Source: Litomosoides sigmodontis
Lineage: Eukaryota; Nematoda; Chromadorea; Rhabditida; Onchocercidae
Length of the DNA stretch: 64,000 nt
Direction of reading: 5' to 3'
Assembly (NCBI GenBank): GCA_963070105.1
Contig: OY718805.1
Location: forward strand, 8,363,001 to 8,427,000
Within the stretch, counting starts at the first letter, position 1. Each line of letters starts with the position of its first letter. Positions 15,001 to 28,418 of the stretch are shown piece by piece. Position numbers and translations under genes: made by a program. The notes beneath the pieces are model-generated. The model was given only the letters and a program-made list of their open reading frames with translations. It made no database searches and had not been told where the DNA came from.

Positions 15001-18000
15001 GAGTAACTAATTTATAAATTAAAAAATTTGAAATAGAGTGAAAAGTTCATTGAAAAAGGTAGAAAAAAAATGGCAGTTCAAGTGTTACTATGCTCGGAAG
15101 CATCACACTTACAACAGCATTTAAATTAATTTACTCAATTAATGTGTAGCACGCAAATAAATTTACTTATTTATAAATCGTTAAGCTAAAAAATAAGTGA
15201 ATTTTTATAAGTGATAGTTTGGACATGCTAAATTATCAACCAGTAATTACACTAATTAATGGAGCGCTAGAGGTAGATAAGGCATTTATTGGTTATAAAA
15301 TGTGTAAAATTGACCATTAAATGTACATGTTACCTAACAATTATTAATGAAAAATTAAATTTTATCAAACATCATTTTCTCTTACATCGTTAGCTAATTG
15401 ACAAACAGCTTCTTTTAATTGCCATTTAAGTTTTGTCGTTAATTTACATTAATCTCAGAAGGTATGATAATTAAGGATAATTTATTGCGATTTTAGCATG
15501 AAAATTTATGAAATTAAATTTAATTTATTTTCTCAGAAATGCTTTCAAAGAAATCAAAAAAGAAAATAAGGCAACAGGTAAGAGACATGAAGAGAGAATA
15601 CGGTACTGTGATAATTCTGAATAATATTTTTTAAACATTCAATTATAAAAAAAATTTGATGCAATGGCAATTTCATTTTTTGGAATATTTTTCTTATTAT
15701 TAAACAGAAAATGCAATTTCTTGTCGTTTTTTACGGTTAAATTTTAATAATAAGCGAAAGAATGCATGAAATGGAAATGACAAAATTTGAAAAAAAGTTT
15801 TTTTTTCAAAGAAAAAATTTAATGTTCCTATAATGAATTTCCCTATTAATTATGCATTTTTGTTTAATCATCAAAAGTTACATAATGCATGATCATTATC
15901 ATCGACCTGCAATACATAGTTTCTTCTTTCATTTATAGTTTTATTTCTGTATCATTTTCAGGTAATAATTTATTAGTAAATAATTTAGTTAAAATTAGTT
16001 ATGCTAATTATTCATTTTATTATTTGAACATATTGCAAATTCACATTATTCAAAAAATTGCTTTTTGTGCTACATTAATGAAGAAAATTTCAGAATTCAA
16101 AATGTGTTGTTTTACTAATCAATTTTTCCGCTAACTTATTAATTCAGTTAATTTTTTTTTTGAAATTTCTGAAAAAAAAAATGTTCATTTTTCTTCTTCA
16201 AATTTATTTTGTAGGCGTAATTCGGCAAATTGCGATTCACTGATGTACAACAAAGATGTACCAACAAGTGAAGCAGTGAAAAAGGACAGAGGTGGTGGTG
16301 GTGGTGGTGCTAGCAGCAGCTTATTTATGGTTACCGGAAATCAATGCAGCAATCCGAATTTCCATAGCAACCTCGATTTAACGGTATTATTAAATTTAGC
16401 CATCGCTTTTCTTTGTCTCTTTTAGTTCATAAAATTTCCATTCAATTCTCATCCTCTCTATAGATGGAAATAAAAATTAAATGGCTAAATTTTTTTTTTA
16501 TGAGAGTAATTAATTTAAGCTAATGTGTAATTTGTGTGAACAAAAATTGCTAAAAAATCGCTTGCTTAGTCCTTTTTTTTTTGTTTGAAAATTCTTTTCT
16601 ATTAATATTATATTTATGTCCTCAAGTATTATATGCTAATTGTTTGTTTAATTGTTAAAATTCGTGCACAAAAAATGAGAGAGGATTAAAATGCAATTTT
16701 TTTTTTCAAAGAGATGACGAAAATTGCTTGCTTTTTTTTTCTCAAAGCTATCTACAATTTTTGCTTTACAAAACGTGTAATTTTTGAAATTTTGATGAAA
16801 TTTAAAATTACTATGTTTATATATTTTGAAAAAATTTCCAACATTATCGGTTAAAGTTCAATGCAATTGATTGGAACTGTGTACGATTTTTTTTTTCACT
16901 TCTACGTTACCAATTTCTATTTTATTATATATAATTTTTGAAATTTGTCTAAAAATTGAAATTACTATATTTAGTCGAACGAATTTTTGGCATTTTTGGA
17001 ACGAATGCAAAGCCAACGTTTGGATGATCAACGGTGTGACATGCCTGATATTCGTGTTAGTTGTTGTATTTTTCTTTCAACTTTTGTAAATTTTTTTTTT
17101 TACCTTTCCAGAAAGCAAAGAGGAATTTACATAAAATTCTGATTTCAGAAAAGAAAAAGCTGTGAAAGAGTAATTTTATAATTTTGAAAATTTATAGAAA
17201 TTCCTAACGAAAAGGAAAGCCACGCAAAAAAAATCAACGAAAAACGCATTAATATTTTAAATGAATGAAATTTCAATTTTGCTTCCTTTTTTGTTCTTCC
17301 TAATTTTACTAATAGTCTCGCTACCTGTTCTTGTAAGACGTGTCGTACTTCACTTTTTAATTTTCCTTTCATTTTTACTAATAATTTATTTATGATTGAC
17401 TTTTTCGTCCTCTTATTTATACACTTATCTTTGCTTGAAATTATTTTTGTAAGAGAGAGAAGGAGAGAGAGAGAGAGAAGGAAAGAATTTGTAATCTTTA
17501 TTTCAAAATAAATTCTCTTTTCTTCAGAAGTAAAAATGATTAATATATTATTATTTTTTTTGATTTTCCTCTCAAAAAATTAATTTATTACTCACATTCA
17601 TAAAGTCAAATCATTTCGAAATTTTTGCATTAATGAATTATTTAATTATTTACTTGTTAATTTATTTCATGATTTGGAATCTGTTCAACTTCTACAATCA
17701 CAACAACAATAATTAAGTTTTACATTAATTCGATCATTGCACACTGTTCATTTCAACGATTTCACTTTTGAATGATGAAAATTACACAATTTATGATGGA
17801 ATCATATTTTACCGATTTTTTATTTTTCCTTTCTGTAAATGGTATACTTAGACTACAGTTCAGATGGAATTTTCATTTTAAATTTAACTTATTACAGCTT
17901 AATAAAAGTTTCAAAGAAAATTTTCCAATTATCAAACTTGTATAAATTTTTAATTAATGACTAACTTCTCAACTGGTATTGTTTTTCATTCAAACTACAA

Positions 18001-19839
18001 CATTTGCTAATGGCATTATACCGTATATTAGCAGTTCTTTTTTTCTCTCTTTCGCTAGCTAATTTCATTTGAAATTAAGTATTAAAATTGTTAAGGAAGG
18101 ACAAAAATTCGAGTTAAATCTTTTCCATTTAAAAAATTCATTATTTTTGACATATAAAGCGAAGTACAATGGAACATACTTTGATTTTCATTACTTCGTT
18201 AAGTAAGACTGAACGAAAGAGCTTTGTTTAAATTTTGAAAGAATTTATCACCTTTCGACTACATTCAATGAAATCTACGACACGATATAGAGTAAACGAA
18301 CTGCTAAATTAACTAAGTTGTTAGAAAAAAAAAAATTGCTTCCGTCATTTTTTCCGTCCTTTGAGCTCCTACAAAGCAAAATAAAAAACCATTAGCTAAT
18401 TGGTAAGCTGAAATACACAATTTATAATTGATAATCATTTTACGCATTAATTTGCAATAGGCTATTTTACATTTAAATTCAATCATTTATTTTTGCCAAT
18501 ATAACCAACCAATTTTTTTTTTTTTAACCAAAATATCTCTCACTTCCTCTTCCTCAATTATAGCAAATAGTGGGGGGGAAATGAAATTTGTTTATACACC
18601 TGAAATAATCTCACTTAGTGACTCCGTTCAAACTATCAATCTTCATGCAGCAGTAAGCTTAGCCGATCACTGCCCCCATTTTTCATCATTACTATTACTA
18701 TTGCTATTATCACTGTTATCACTGTATTATTATTAGTGCTATCATTTTATCCTTTATTGATGACATCATTTAGTTCATCCACTACAATGCTCATGCAGCT
18801 TATTTTACAAAGTTTTAATTATCACGAATTTCCATGAATACACTTTTACCTATCATTTGCTTAAACTGTCCAATCATTATGGTTAAATGCTAATTTTGCA
18901 CAATAACTTCCTTTTTTTTCCTATCATTTCATTCTCGCAATTAGGAATACGATTCGTCGGATGAATTGTAATTAATTAATTAAGCAGTAAATTATTTCAA
19001 ATCTGTTATTCATTACGATTTGTGGACACAATGGACTTCAAATGTTTCGTAGTTTTGTGATTATCACCGCTCCTATTACTACTGCTACTACTACTACTAC
19101 CACCACTACGGCTAATGATTCATTTGTTGAATTTAAATTTTATACATTCGAAAGGAATTTAAATAATGAAAAGTCAAGAAGTATTAATGCTATCAATAGT
19201 AGTTGTAATAAAAGTAATGGTAATTGCAACAGTGATAGCAACAATTTATATTATAATTCAACTGATTATTCTATTAATTATCATAATTTATCAGTGAAAA
19301 AAAACAACATTGTTTTGTTGATTGATTGAATCGATTGATTTCTTTCTGAAATATCTGTTAGAGGAGAGATATGGTGGTGGGAAAGTTGCCAAATCAAGCA
19401 GTTAAACGTTGCACGCTTACTACTACTTCAGCAACACAAACAACACAGCAAATTTCCTCTGCAAACTTTTCTTCATCAATGAATAGAGGTGAATTTGAAC
19501 GAAATCATGCATTTCAATGCCCTTTACATCACCAATTTGTGACGTCATGCGGTTGGCATTCAATTTTCATGCGAAACAACAATTCAACACATCCATTCAC
19601 ATCACAATGTTTCACCACAACGAGTAGTAATTCATGCATCTGCTCGAACAGATTAAGTAATAATTGTGACACTAATATCACTACTGATGATAATGATGAT
19701 GAAGATGAGAAGGAGAAGAGGAATGATGATGATGATGATGATGATGATGATTGGATTTTATCAGCGAATAATCATTGCAAAATACCGTGGTACAGTGAGG
19801 ATCAAAATTTGATCAATGATACGGTTGATGGTGCTGTTG

Positions 19840-19870
<31 letters not shown>

Positions 19871-22800
19871 TGGCGGTGATAACAGTAACAATTATCAATT
19901 GATCACTTCTCATTATGAAGCACTACGAATTAATCGAGCTAAATTTATGGCGTGCGCAGCGGAAAAGTTTCTGATAGCAAATCGCAATATGATGGAAGCG
20001 CAACGTGTCACCATCAGCTATCAAAGAGCGATGCGAAAGCGAAGTGTGCTCAATCTACTCTTCTCACGTAAATTTCAATCAGTGGAAATTAGCAATCCGA
20101 TACTGATTTGCAGTACGAAGTCGATTGATTATCTGCGATGCCTATCGGAAGTGCAAACAGTTCACAACGGCCTTAATGACGTGAGAATTTTTTGCAGGAT
20201 AGAAAAAGACAATTTTGGATTTGATGAAATGATGTCATTAAAATGAGTCATTTTGCATTCATCTTTTTCTCCCGCATTTCTGGTGAAATTTTCAGGAATT
20301 ATTGAGCTAATTAAATATTGTAAAGCAAATTCCAATATCTACTATATAATAAAGCTATTCTAATCATTTCATTTAACAATGCATGTTGCCGTTGATTATC
20401 TTTTTAGTAAAATATTGCAAAAAATATTTGGAAATTTCTTTCATTAGGCACTCTTTAATTACTAACTGTTTGCTACTTCTATTTAACTGCTACTTTTATT
20501 TAATTAGGAAGCAAACATTTTAAAGAATGGAATAATTACGTTGGTAATTAACAGAGTAGTCATAAAATTTATATATAAAATTATTTTCGTAGATATATTT
20601 TTAATAAAATAACAAAATACATCTAATTAACGATCGAAAATAACATACATTTAACTAATGATTGAATAATTCACCTAATTCATTTCTACAGTTGATATCT
20701 CAAAAGGAATAGTTTAATTAATTAATTATGATAATAATATTAATTTATAATACCAATAATAATAATAGTGAAAATGTGCATTTAAATAATTCACTAAATG
20801 ATATCACTGAGATAGAAGTGGTGCATCAGTGCTAATTAAGATAAAACACGAAACAAATAATTTCTTCGCCAATTTATGCAAATTATTATAACAGTGAAAA
20901 CATTTGATGTTAGCAATCGACAACATGTTGAGCAGTGCAATATTCATATTTGTTCATTTCTAAAATTGCTTTTTAAAACACACATTTAAATGTGCTATTT
21001 CAGAATAATGCAAAAGTCCAGTGTAATGGAAGTGGTGGAATTGTGCAGACAAGAGATGCGATCAAAGAAGTAATTAAAATTTACAATAATCGATATTTTC
21101 TTTTCTTTTTTCTTCAATTAACTAATTAGTGCTTTCATCTAAAATCATTTGCAAATGCAAAATTTTATTGGAAGAAAAAGATTAGAGAAACAAAAAAAGA
21201 AACAAAAGAACTCAAAATTAATTCCCATTGCTAATACATTCCGTACAGACAGTTTTAATTTGAATTTTAATTTATTGTTTCAATTGTTGCATTATTTATT
21301 GTGATTTAAAAGCGCTAATTTTTTTCTCGGTAAATTTGGCATATCCATTCTAAATTCTAATTTTAAGAAAAATCAATAAATATCACGGATACTTGCGTTG
21401 TTTTTCTTTTTTTTTTGTAAGATTCAAACGAGTTGAAATAATCAATTATTGATATTGATGAAAAAAATGAGATGAAAATTTTAGATTTTAAAACACTCCG
21501 GACCATATCCACAAATTGTCTTACCTGCTAGTGGTGGCTATTGGCTGGACGGTGTGAGTAATTGCACAATAAGTATTGATGATGAAGTGGTTGGATGTTG
21601 TACGACTACCAGTACTAGTAGTTGTGCTCGATCGAAATTAGAAACAGACGACACGTCACATTGCTATAGGCGACATTTTGTTGGACGGGTAGCTATTAAT
21701 TACTTCTTAATTACCTCTTAATTATCACAACCAATTCTTATCATTTTTTGTTTGCAGAGAATTTCACCTCCTCCTCAAGATGACATCATATGCTGTGATA
21801 ATAGTATTACAAATTTTTCTTTTTCTAAAATATATTTATCGTTGCATACAGTAGCAGTAGTAAAGCTGTAATTTTATGCTTTGAATTTTGAAGTTTTTGA
21901 ATTCGCTAATTTTGAAATTGACTGTAATTTCAAAAATTGGAGGAAAATTGAACGTGTGCGTTTGTTGAATAGAGAAAATTTTCACTCTTGTTTTATTTGC
22001 AAATAAACAAATAAATAAATAAATTATTCAATTATTTGAGGGAAGCAAATAATAGAAAAAAAAATTTTTAGTTGTGAAACGAAATTAATTGGTTATTTAA
22101 ATGTATTAAATTATTTTGTCAAATCTTTTGTCGTCTTATTTTATTTGATAATTAAGCAGCAGTTTCTCTTTTTTTTTTCTCTTTCAAAATTACTTTTTTT
22201 TAGCTTAATATTTTGAATAAAATTTTTGCGTATCCATTTGGAGTATTAATTTCGTAAGTATATCGGGAACGTGTGAATTAATAATAAATTAACAATTATT
22301 CAAATTTTTTTTAGGAGCATCATGATTTCTATGCAATTGATAACAAACTAGGACCGTTGGTGTTGTCGGCACGAACGGAATTAATCTCATCGCAGGAACA
22401 TTTTAGGATTATGTTGCGAACCGGACACGGAACTGTGCATGAAATTGTCCCCGCTTCCGGTAATTATTGTTTATGCTTGTTGCTGTTCTTGTTTTTTGCA
22501 GTGTTGTAGAGTTGGAGCTTATGTAGTTTTTGCTTTTAACGAATTTCACACATTCTAATGAGTTTTTAAAATTTTAATTAATGAATAATAAGATCATATG
22601 GCATTACATATTTGTTTGAAATGATCGATTCATTATTTTTTAGCACTAGCAGATCGACCAACGGCCAGTCGAATGGCACGATTATTGTGCGATGAGGTAA
22701 CAACGGATCGATTTAGTCCGGTAGCTTTTCCGGGTGGTACCGAAATGATTTTAAAGTATGATGAGCATGTGCTAACGAACACTTATAAATTTGGAGTTAT

Positions 22801-25800
22801 TTATCAACGATTCGGACAGGTAATGTGCGAGAAAATTCAAAATTTTTTTTTAAATTTCATTTCATAACACTAACTTTATCTGATGATTTTGCTCTTTTTT
22901 TTTAAAAAAAAAAGAGGATTTTATTGTGTGAGGAGAAAAAGAGCACTTTTATTAAGTTCAATGATTTTCAAATTATATAAGATTATGCTTGAATTACGCA
23001 ATCATTTGCTTTCTTACACTGCTGCATTAATTAATATATGAATAATTTCAATGGTTTTTTCCGTTATTGTTTTTACCGAAAAATATACCTACCATTTGCA
23101 GACCACTGAGGAAGAGCTTTTTGGCAATGCTACATTTTCAAATGCTTTTGATGAATTTTTAGATATTATTGGTGAACGAATAGAGCTCAGGGATTTCAAG
23201 GTTAGTAATAATTTCATTTATGAGTGTGTATGCATTAATTTGTCTCTGTTATGAATAAATAGTTAGTTATGAAAATGAAGAATTTCAATTCATTCCCTTT
23301 CATTTCCAAGTGTTTTGACGACGCAAGCAATTTGCTTAGCATTTGCATTTAAAATGATTTCTACGAGCTCACATTTACATTCAGGAATTGCTGCAAACGT
23401 TTTCAGGTTGATAATATTTCTTGTGTTTGCCAGGATATCTTTTCCTACTAGCACAAACACTTATTAGTGCAATTATTAATTATTAAATCATCAAATATTT
23501 CCGAATAATTCATTGCTTGTGTTATTACTATTATTATTCAAATATTATCACTATTGCTAATTATCATTGTTAATAATTATTCGCTATCATTAATTGGTAT
23601 TATTGTGCATAATTATCCAAGGGTTATCGTGGTGGATTGGATACACAACACGGTCAAACAGGCGTCGAATCGGTTTACTGTCAATTTCGACAACGCGAAA
23701 TTATGTTTCACATATCTACAATGCTACCGTATACGGCTGGTGATGCACAACAATTGCAACGGAAGCGACACATTGGAAATGATATTGTTGCAATTGTTTT
23801 TCAGGTTACTTTCTTTTTTCAATCAGCTTTTGCAAGCTATTGATGAGAGTTTTAGGGTGAGCTTAATTGTTGGGATAAATTTTTACGCATTCAATTATCA
23901 TTTAGCAATTAATTAAAATTAAAATTAATTTAATTAATTAAAAGTGTAATTTCAAACGCATAAGTGGATGGTAAGTGAGAAATTAATTTTAGGAAGAGAA
24001 TACGCCATTTTCTGCTGATATGATAGCAAGTAATTTTCTGCATGCATTCATTGTTGTTCAACCAATTGATCCATGCACTGAAAAGGCTCGCTATCGTGTA
24101 TGTTTATTTAGTCAAATTTTTCAAAAAATTTGAAAAAATGAAACGTCTTAAATTATGGCTTTCAATATCCCCCAAATCACATATGTTATTTGATCAATGG
24201 ATCAAACATCATTCTCATAATAACTTATACTATTTCACGTTTGTGCATCATACATTTCTTTCCTGGTAGGTATCTGTAACAGCACGTGATGATGTCCCAT
24301 TTTTTGGACCTACCCTTCCGGCACCGTCCATTTTTCGGAAAGGACAAGAATTCCGTAATTTTTTGCTCACCAAATTAATTAATGCTGAAAATGCTGCATA
24401 TAAATCAACAAAATTTGCGAAACTTGCTGTAAGTTTTGTTGGAAATTTTTAATATGCAAATTTTTTTGCTTATTGTGTAATTTTTGTAGAAAAAAAAAGC
24501 AATTATTTAAGTTATCGTGAAAAAAACAAGTGTAACATAAATCATTGTTGAAACCATACGTAATAGCAATTTAAAATTTTGCTAACTATCGCTAAATTAC
24601 TGCATATGCAATTAGTATTTGAAATTTTTATTGAAAATTACCATAAAAATTTTCTTCCATTTTAAGGAACGAACACGTTCATCGTTACTGGAAACACTTT
24701 ATGGTAATTTAAAAGAACGAGCACAATTTTATGGTTTACCACTGCTTGAAACAACAGATAGTATTTCATATTCAACCGGAATTTTTCATTCTGTTAAAAA
24801 AGTACTAACCGGAAGGTAACAATAAATCATTGATATGTAATTTTATTTACTAAATTGTAAAAAGAAAAATTCGAATTTTCTTTTCATTTCAAAAAAAGCA
24901 AAAATTTCGCATCATTTTAACTTTTTTATTTTGTTTTGTTTTTTTTTTCTAAATTAAACAAAATTAATTGCAAATAACAAGTGTAGGTGAAAGCTAATTA
25001 GTGCAACGTTAAGTTACAGGTCACGATCAGTGTCGCAAGATGTGACAGCATCATCGTCATCATCATCATCGGCATCCGTACAACATCCGACGGTAGCAAC
25101 AGCAGCCGCCTTAAACAGTCCAAAGAATGCTAATCGGAAATCATTCAGTGGTGGCGAATCAATCTCCAGAAGCTCAACAACATCAACTAGTGGTGCCGGA
25201 AGTAGCATTCAGCAACGGAATTCCTCCGGTGACTTCAAAAAGTATGCTTAATAAACGCTTACTGCTAATGAATTCGTTAATGAATGTAAATTACTGCTTT
25301 TTTTTTTGTTTGAAAATATCCTACAAGAACAAAAATATTGTTTTTTGTTGTGAATTATGAAAAATTTCATCAGGAAAATTTTCTTCTTCACATTATGCAA
25401 AATTTGATACCTTTTAAAATTAATTTTTCTTTTGCATATATTTAATTGATATGTAAAAACAATTTATGTGTTTCATTTAAAAAAAAAAACGAAAATATAA
25501 GGAAAAAATAAGAAAGAGTGAATGAAATTTTTTTTATCTTCTGTTTTTGGGATATTATTTTCCGTTTTTCGCTTACTGTATAATTTTTATATTAGCATTA
25601 CAAATTAACTATTTAAAGTGTTGTTAACATTTTTGCATTTTAAATTAATAACCGTTTTCGATTAAAAATTTAGCAAATAATGTAATGTGCAGATCGCTAC
25701 GAGAGTATCACAACGAGATGGATGAAGCGTACGGTAGTCGTGCTACTGACAACAATTCATCCGGATTATTCCCATCGATTCGATCTCAAAATAGTCCGTT

Positions 25801-27025
25801 AAAAATTACCGATTTATGGTACCAATTCATTGTCTTGTTACATTAGAATTAATACTGGACAAAATGAAATTTCAAAGCTTAACCAGTAGTTCATTGTTGT
25901 ATTTCAAAAAAGAGGAGAAAAAAACCGCTAAATTATTTTGCAGTAAACATAATCACGGAGAGTGGGATTTATCAAGTGGTGAGAATGAAAGCACTGAAAT
26001 GGGACATGATTCGGATACCGGATTGGTAATGAATGATTTTCTCTTCCGTTTTTTTTTTCACTTCATAATCCTCCTCCTATACAACACACCACAAAATTTG
26101 GGAATGAAAAAAAAAATAAGAAAATTTTGAGAATGGAAAAAAAAAACGACGCAAAACATTTGTAAGTGAGTGAAAAAGAAAACATTTCCCTCTCACATAT
26201 GATTGATTATTAATTAACTATTAACAATACTAATTATTGCAATAGTTTAAAAATATTTCAATTTCATTTCGTCTTTTTTCACTGTTAACACTTTCAATGA
26301 TGCCTATCCTCCAGGAATCACTATCGTCAACCGAAGTGGTACATTCAAATCGTGTATCGTGTAGTTTTTGCATTGATCGTCATGCACCATCGTTACGAGA
26401 GGAGGAAGTGAAACGTCTCAATGAACTTTTAAATGATGTAGAAAAATTGCGAACAGAACGAATGGATTTATTACGACAAAATGTTACATGCAAAACAGAT
26501 ATTAAAAAATTGAAAGAGAGGTATACGGTGGTGTATTAATTAGCATTTTTACACATACTTCTCTGATAATTCTTCTGGGACGTAATAGAGTTCTGTGTGA
26601 TTGTAATATGCAATTAATAATGTCTAATATGCAACGAAATTTTAAAGCAATCCTCTCTCATTAAAATAAAATGTCGTCGTGAATGGGCTCACCTTATTTC
26701 TGTTCTTTTTTTCTCTGTTTGATGATTACGTAAGATGATGGTGCCATCATGCAGTGATTGTATTACGAAATGAAAAAAATTACATTTGAAATTTTAGCTG
26801 TTGAAGTGAATCATTTTAGAGAAATGAAATTTTCCACTATTAAATTAGTATTTCTAATAGTTATTTATTTCTAGACAATCAATATTAGCTGGTGATTTGG
26901 ATAAAGCAAATGAGGAAATTGCAAGACTACGTAAGATGCTACGTCGATCACTACCGCATGACAGTTACAGTGGAATACATGAGTCGAATCATACCAATCA
27001 TCATCATACATCAACCACTACCTAA
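7533..27025 (+). CDS. RAP1GAP: Rap1 GTPase-activating protein (GoLoco + RapGAP domain), 17 exons
   Basis: Speeds GTP hydrolysis on Rap1-type small GTPases in the cytosol or at membranes. Exons: 7533-7687, 16215-16383, 16975-17055, 21004-21069, 21485-21688, 22315-22459, 22644-22819, 23102-23200, 23622-23804, 23993-24097, 24270-24428, 24667-24815, 25020-25241, 25693-25818, 25944-26025, 26315-26520, 26875-27025. They total 2478 nt (825 aa plus stop) with all phases consistent. A GoLoco motif (DDQR at 125-128; binds G-alpha) is in exon 3. The RapGAP domain spans about 155-515, with GGYWLDG near its start and KRHIGND at 413-419; N418 is the expected catalytic asparagine thumb. The tail is Ser-rich, then a coiled coil (about 725-800) and His/Thr-rich end. 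Intron 1 is 8.5 kb. Domain identity is certain; exons 1-2 are least sure, since they rest on phase and splice sites alone. Confidence 0.93.
8551..8578. repeat. (CAT)n microsatellite
   Basis: Short CAT trinucleotide run, flanked by degenerate TTATCG units. Confidence 0.9.
9046..9088. repeat. (CT)n microsatellite
   Basis: CT dinucleotides with two GT interruptions. Confidence 0.95.
9285..9427. repeat. (TAT/TAC)n trinucleotide tract
   Basis: Imperfect TAT, TAC and TCA triplets, ending in a nearly pure TAT run at about 9370-9418. The poly-Tyr/Leu frame across it is an artefact. Confidence 0.9.
9765..9852. repeat. (TCA)n / (TTA)n compound microsatellite
   Basis: TCATCA units passing into ATT units. 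Poly-Ser and poly-Asp frames on the two strands are artefacts. Confidence 0.92.
11873..12031. repeat. Degenerate (AAT)n tract
   Basis: Imperfect AAT triplets with AAC, AAG and GAT variants inside Rap1GAP intron 1. Confidence 0.9.
14266..14760. repeat. Degenerate (AAT)n tract with a higher-order repeat of about 110 bp
   Basis: AAT-rich DNA in which a longer block recurs. The segment starting TAATATATTAAAAATAG is at 14471 and again at 14581, 110 bases later, with the following 60 bases almost unchanged. More diverged copies lie at about 14383 and 14665. Local block duplication on top of slippage explains it. Confidence 0.85.
15539..15577 (+). CDS. RAP1GAP: Candidate alternative first coding exon of Rap1GAP
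   Basis: A TTTTCTCAG acceptor is followed two bases later by an ATG, 13 codons (Met-Leu-Ser then a Lys-rich stretch ending Arg-Gln-Gln) and a strong GTAAGA donor. The exon ends in phase 0, so it can join exon 3 (16975, phase 0) in frame and skip exons 1-2, which gives a short basic N-terminus just before the GoLoco motif. It does not fit exon 2. The acceptor would serve trans-splicing. No homology supports it. Confidence 0.4.
17453..17483. repeat. (GA)n microsatellite
   Basis: Short GA-rich run with AAG interruptions. Confidence 0.85.
19371..20180 (+). CDS. RAP1GAP: Candidate alternative N-terminal exon of Rap1GAP (270 aa, acidic)
   Basis: By far the longest open frame in the window (ATG 19371, stop 20246). 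A TGTTAG acceptor-like site lies a few bases before the ATG. At 20181 a GTGAGA donor cuts the frame in phase 0, which fits exon 4 (21004, phase 0). The joined product would be about 960 aa with the RapGAP domain but no GoLoco motif. The segment is Ser/Thr/Asn-rich at first, has runs of 8-9 Asp encoded by GAT repeats (about 120-130 and 160-170), then a well-mixed, basic, helix-like part (about 185-270). I recognise no domain. It could instead be chance, since GAT repeats help keep a frame open, but the last 90 codons are not low-complexity. Confidence 0.45.
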
Positions 27026-27667
27026 ACAGAATATCGATTTACCTCGATTTATTGTCGGTCCAGGATTATAATATGAGCATTACTTTTTATGTCATCCTTA
27101 ATTTGTTGATTTTTCAACTTTTTCTTTCCTTTCGAAGAGGCAAATGTCTCATTTCATTACAATTTCATTGTATAATTGCTAACAAATTACGATAGTAACT
27201 AGTGAACAGGAAATGACGACTGCTACGAGAATTTTCTTCGAAATTTCATTTCCTTTCGTTATGTTATAATTATTCAGAACTCCTTATTATTACTCGAAAA
27301 ATGTGCCAGTTTAAATTTTCAATTTATTTCAATTTAATTATAAATCAAACACGTACTTCCATACCTCCTATATAAAGTCACTCTTGAATCACTTTCGCTT
27401 TTTTCTTTCCAATTCTACTTTTCAGAATAAAAGACGTCTTATTTTCCTTATGAGAGAGAATTTAAATTTAATTTTTTTTTACTGGATTGGGTGTTGCCTG
27501 CATACGAATGAATTTTTCATCATGCTGTTGTATAAATACTTTCCCTTTTTTTTTGGTGTCATTAATTTGTTGGATTGTTTCAGTGGTGATATGGCATCTT
27601 TATATTTTATAAATTTTTATATTTCGCTACTTTTCCGAATATCATAAGCACCTTTATGCATTCATGC

Positions 27668-27763
<96 letters not shown>

Positions 27764-28418
27764 ATATCACCACAGAAACACGTAATAAACTGATCTAGTT
27801 ATCCCACTGTCACCACTCTCCACCAAATGCCTATAAACAATTAATGGTTACTGGTTTACGATATTAAGCATTTATTGGCAGCGAAAGTAAACACCTGATT
27901 CATGTTATTTCACTCACTGCTAGAATTTGGATTACAGTGAGACCAATTGGCTCCATGAAATAAGAGGTATAAAGCCAGAGTGGTAATTGAAAAACTCAAA
28001 AGCCGATGACTCAACAAATTTAAGAACTAATCTAGAATAATCACCATACAATGTTTCTTACACTTTGACAATAAGATCAAAGCGTATTAGCAACTGAGCT
28101 ACCTTTAGCGGATTGATTAAGCTACTTGATTTCATGACAATCACATTATTACTACCATACTGTAATTTCGCTAATATCCAAAACAACAGTGCGACTCCAT
28201 TGGTTAACAATATTGCAACTTTTTCTATTCACAAAAATTTAATATTAGACAAAAAAGAAAAACCATCACAGCTTACCCCGAAAGTGAAAGTTATAAAGAG
28301 TGTACTGTTATCAATCAACTAGTAAATAACAAGTAAAATGAGAAATACTTTTGTAAGTAACAAATGACGAGTAAAAGTTACTAAAAAATATTAACCAGAC
28401 AAGCCAAACAAGCAAAGA
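27026..28418. other. Convergent intergenic region between Rap1GAP and DDOST
   Basis: The 3' ends of both genes point into this 1.4-kb stretch. It holds the (AT)n array at 27670-27760. I see no gene in it. Confidence 0.8.
27670..27760. repeat. (AT)n microsatellite
   Basis: About 91 bases of pure AT dinucleotides, lying where the sequence texture changes from homopolymer-rich to gene-dense. Confidence 0.99.

Larger units (their letters stand above)
7688..16214. other. Long first intron of Rap1GAP, mostly low-complexity DNA
   Basis: 8.5 kb with many A/T homopolymers, CT, ATT and TCATCA arrays and degenerate AAT tracts. A possible alternative first exon (15537-15577) and a locally less A+T-rich patch (about 11395-11570) are noted separately. 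No other gene is visible. Confidence 0.7.
17056..21003. other. Rap1GAP intron between the GoLoco and RapGAP-domain exons
   Basis: 3.9 kb, A+T-rich, with a GA microsatellite near 17453-17483. It contains the long open frame 19371-20246 discussed as a candidate alternative first exon. Otherwise I see no gene. Confidence 0.7.

Noticed and set aside
19042..19329. 95-codon plus-strand frame upstream of the acidic Rap1GAP candidate exon
   Set aside because: Mostly triplet-repeat Thr and Asn/Ser codons, ends in a stop before 19371, and fits no splice phase. It may be untranslated leader.
28080..28111. tRNA-like D-arm on the minus strand (AGGTAGCTCAGTTGCTAATACGC)
   Set aside because: It resembles an A box, but no B box, anticodon arm or acceptor stem can be built around it.
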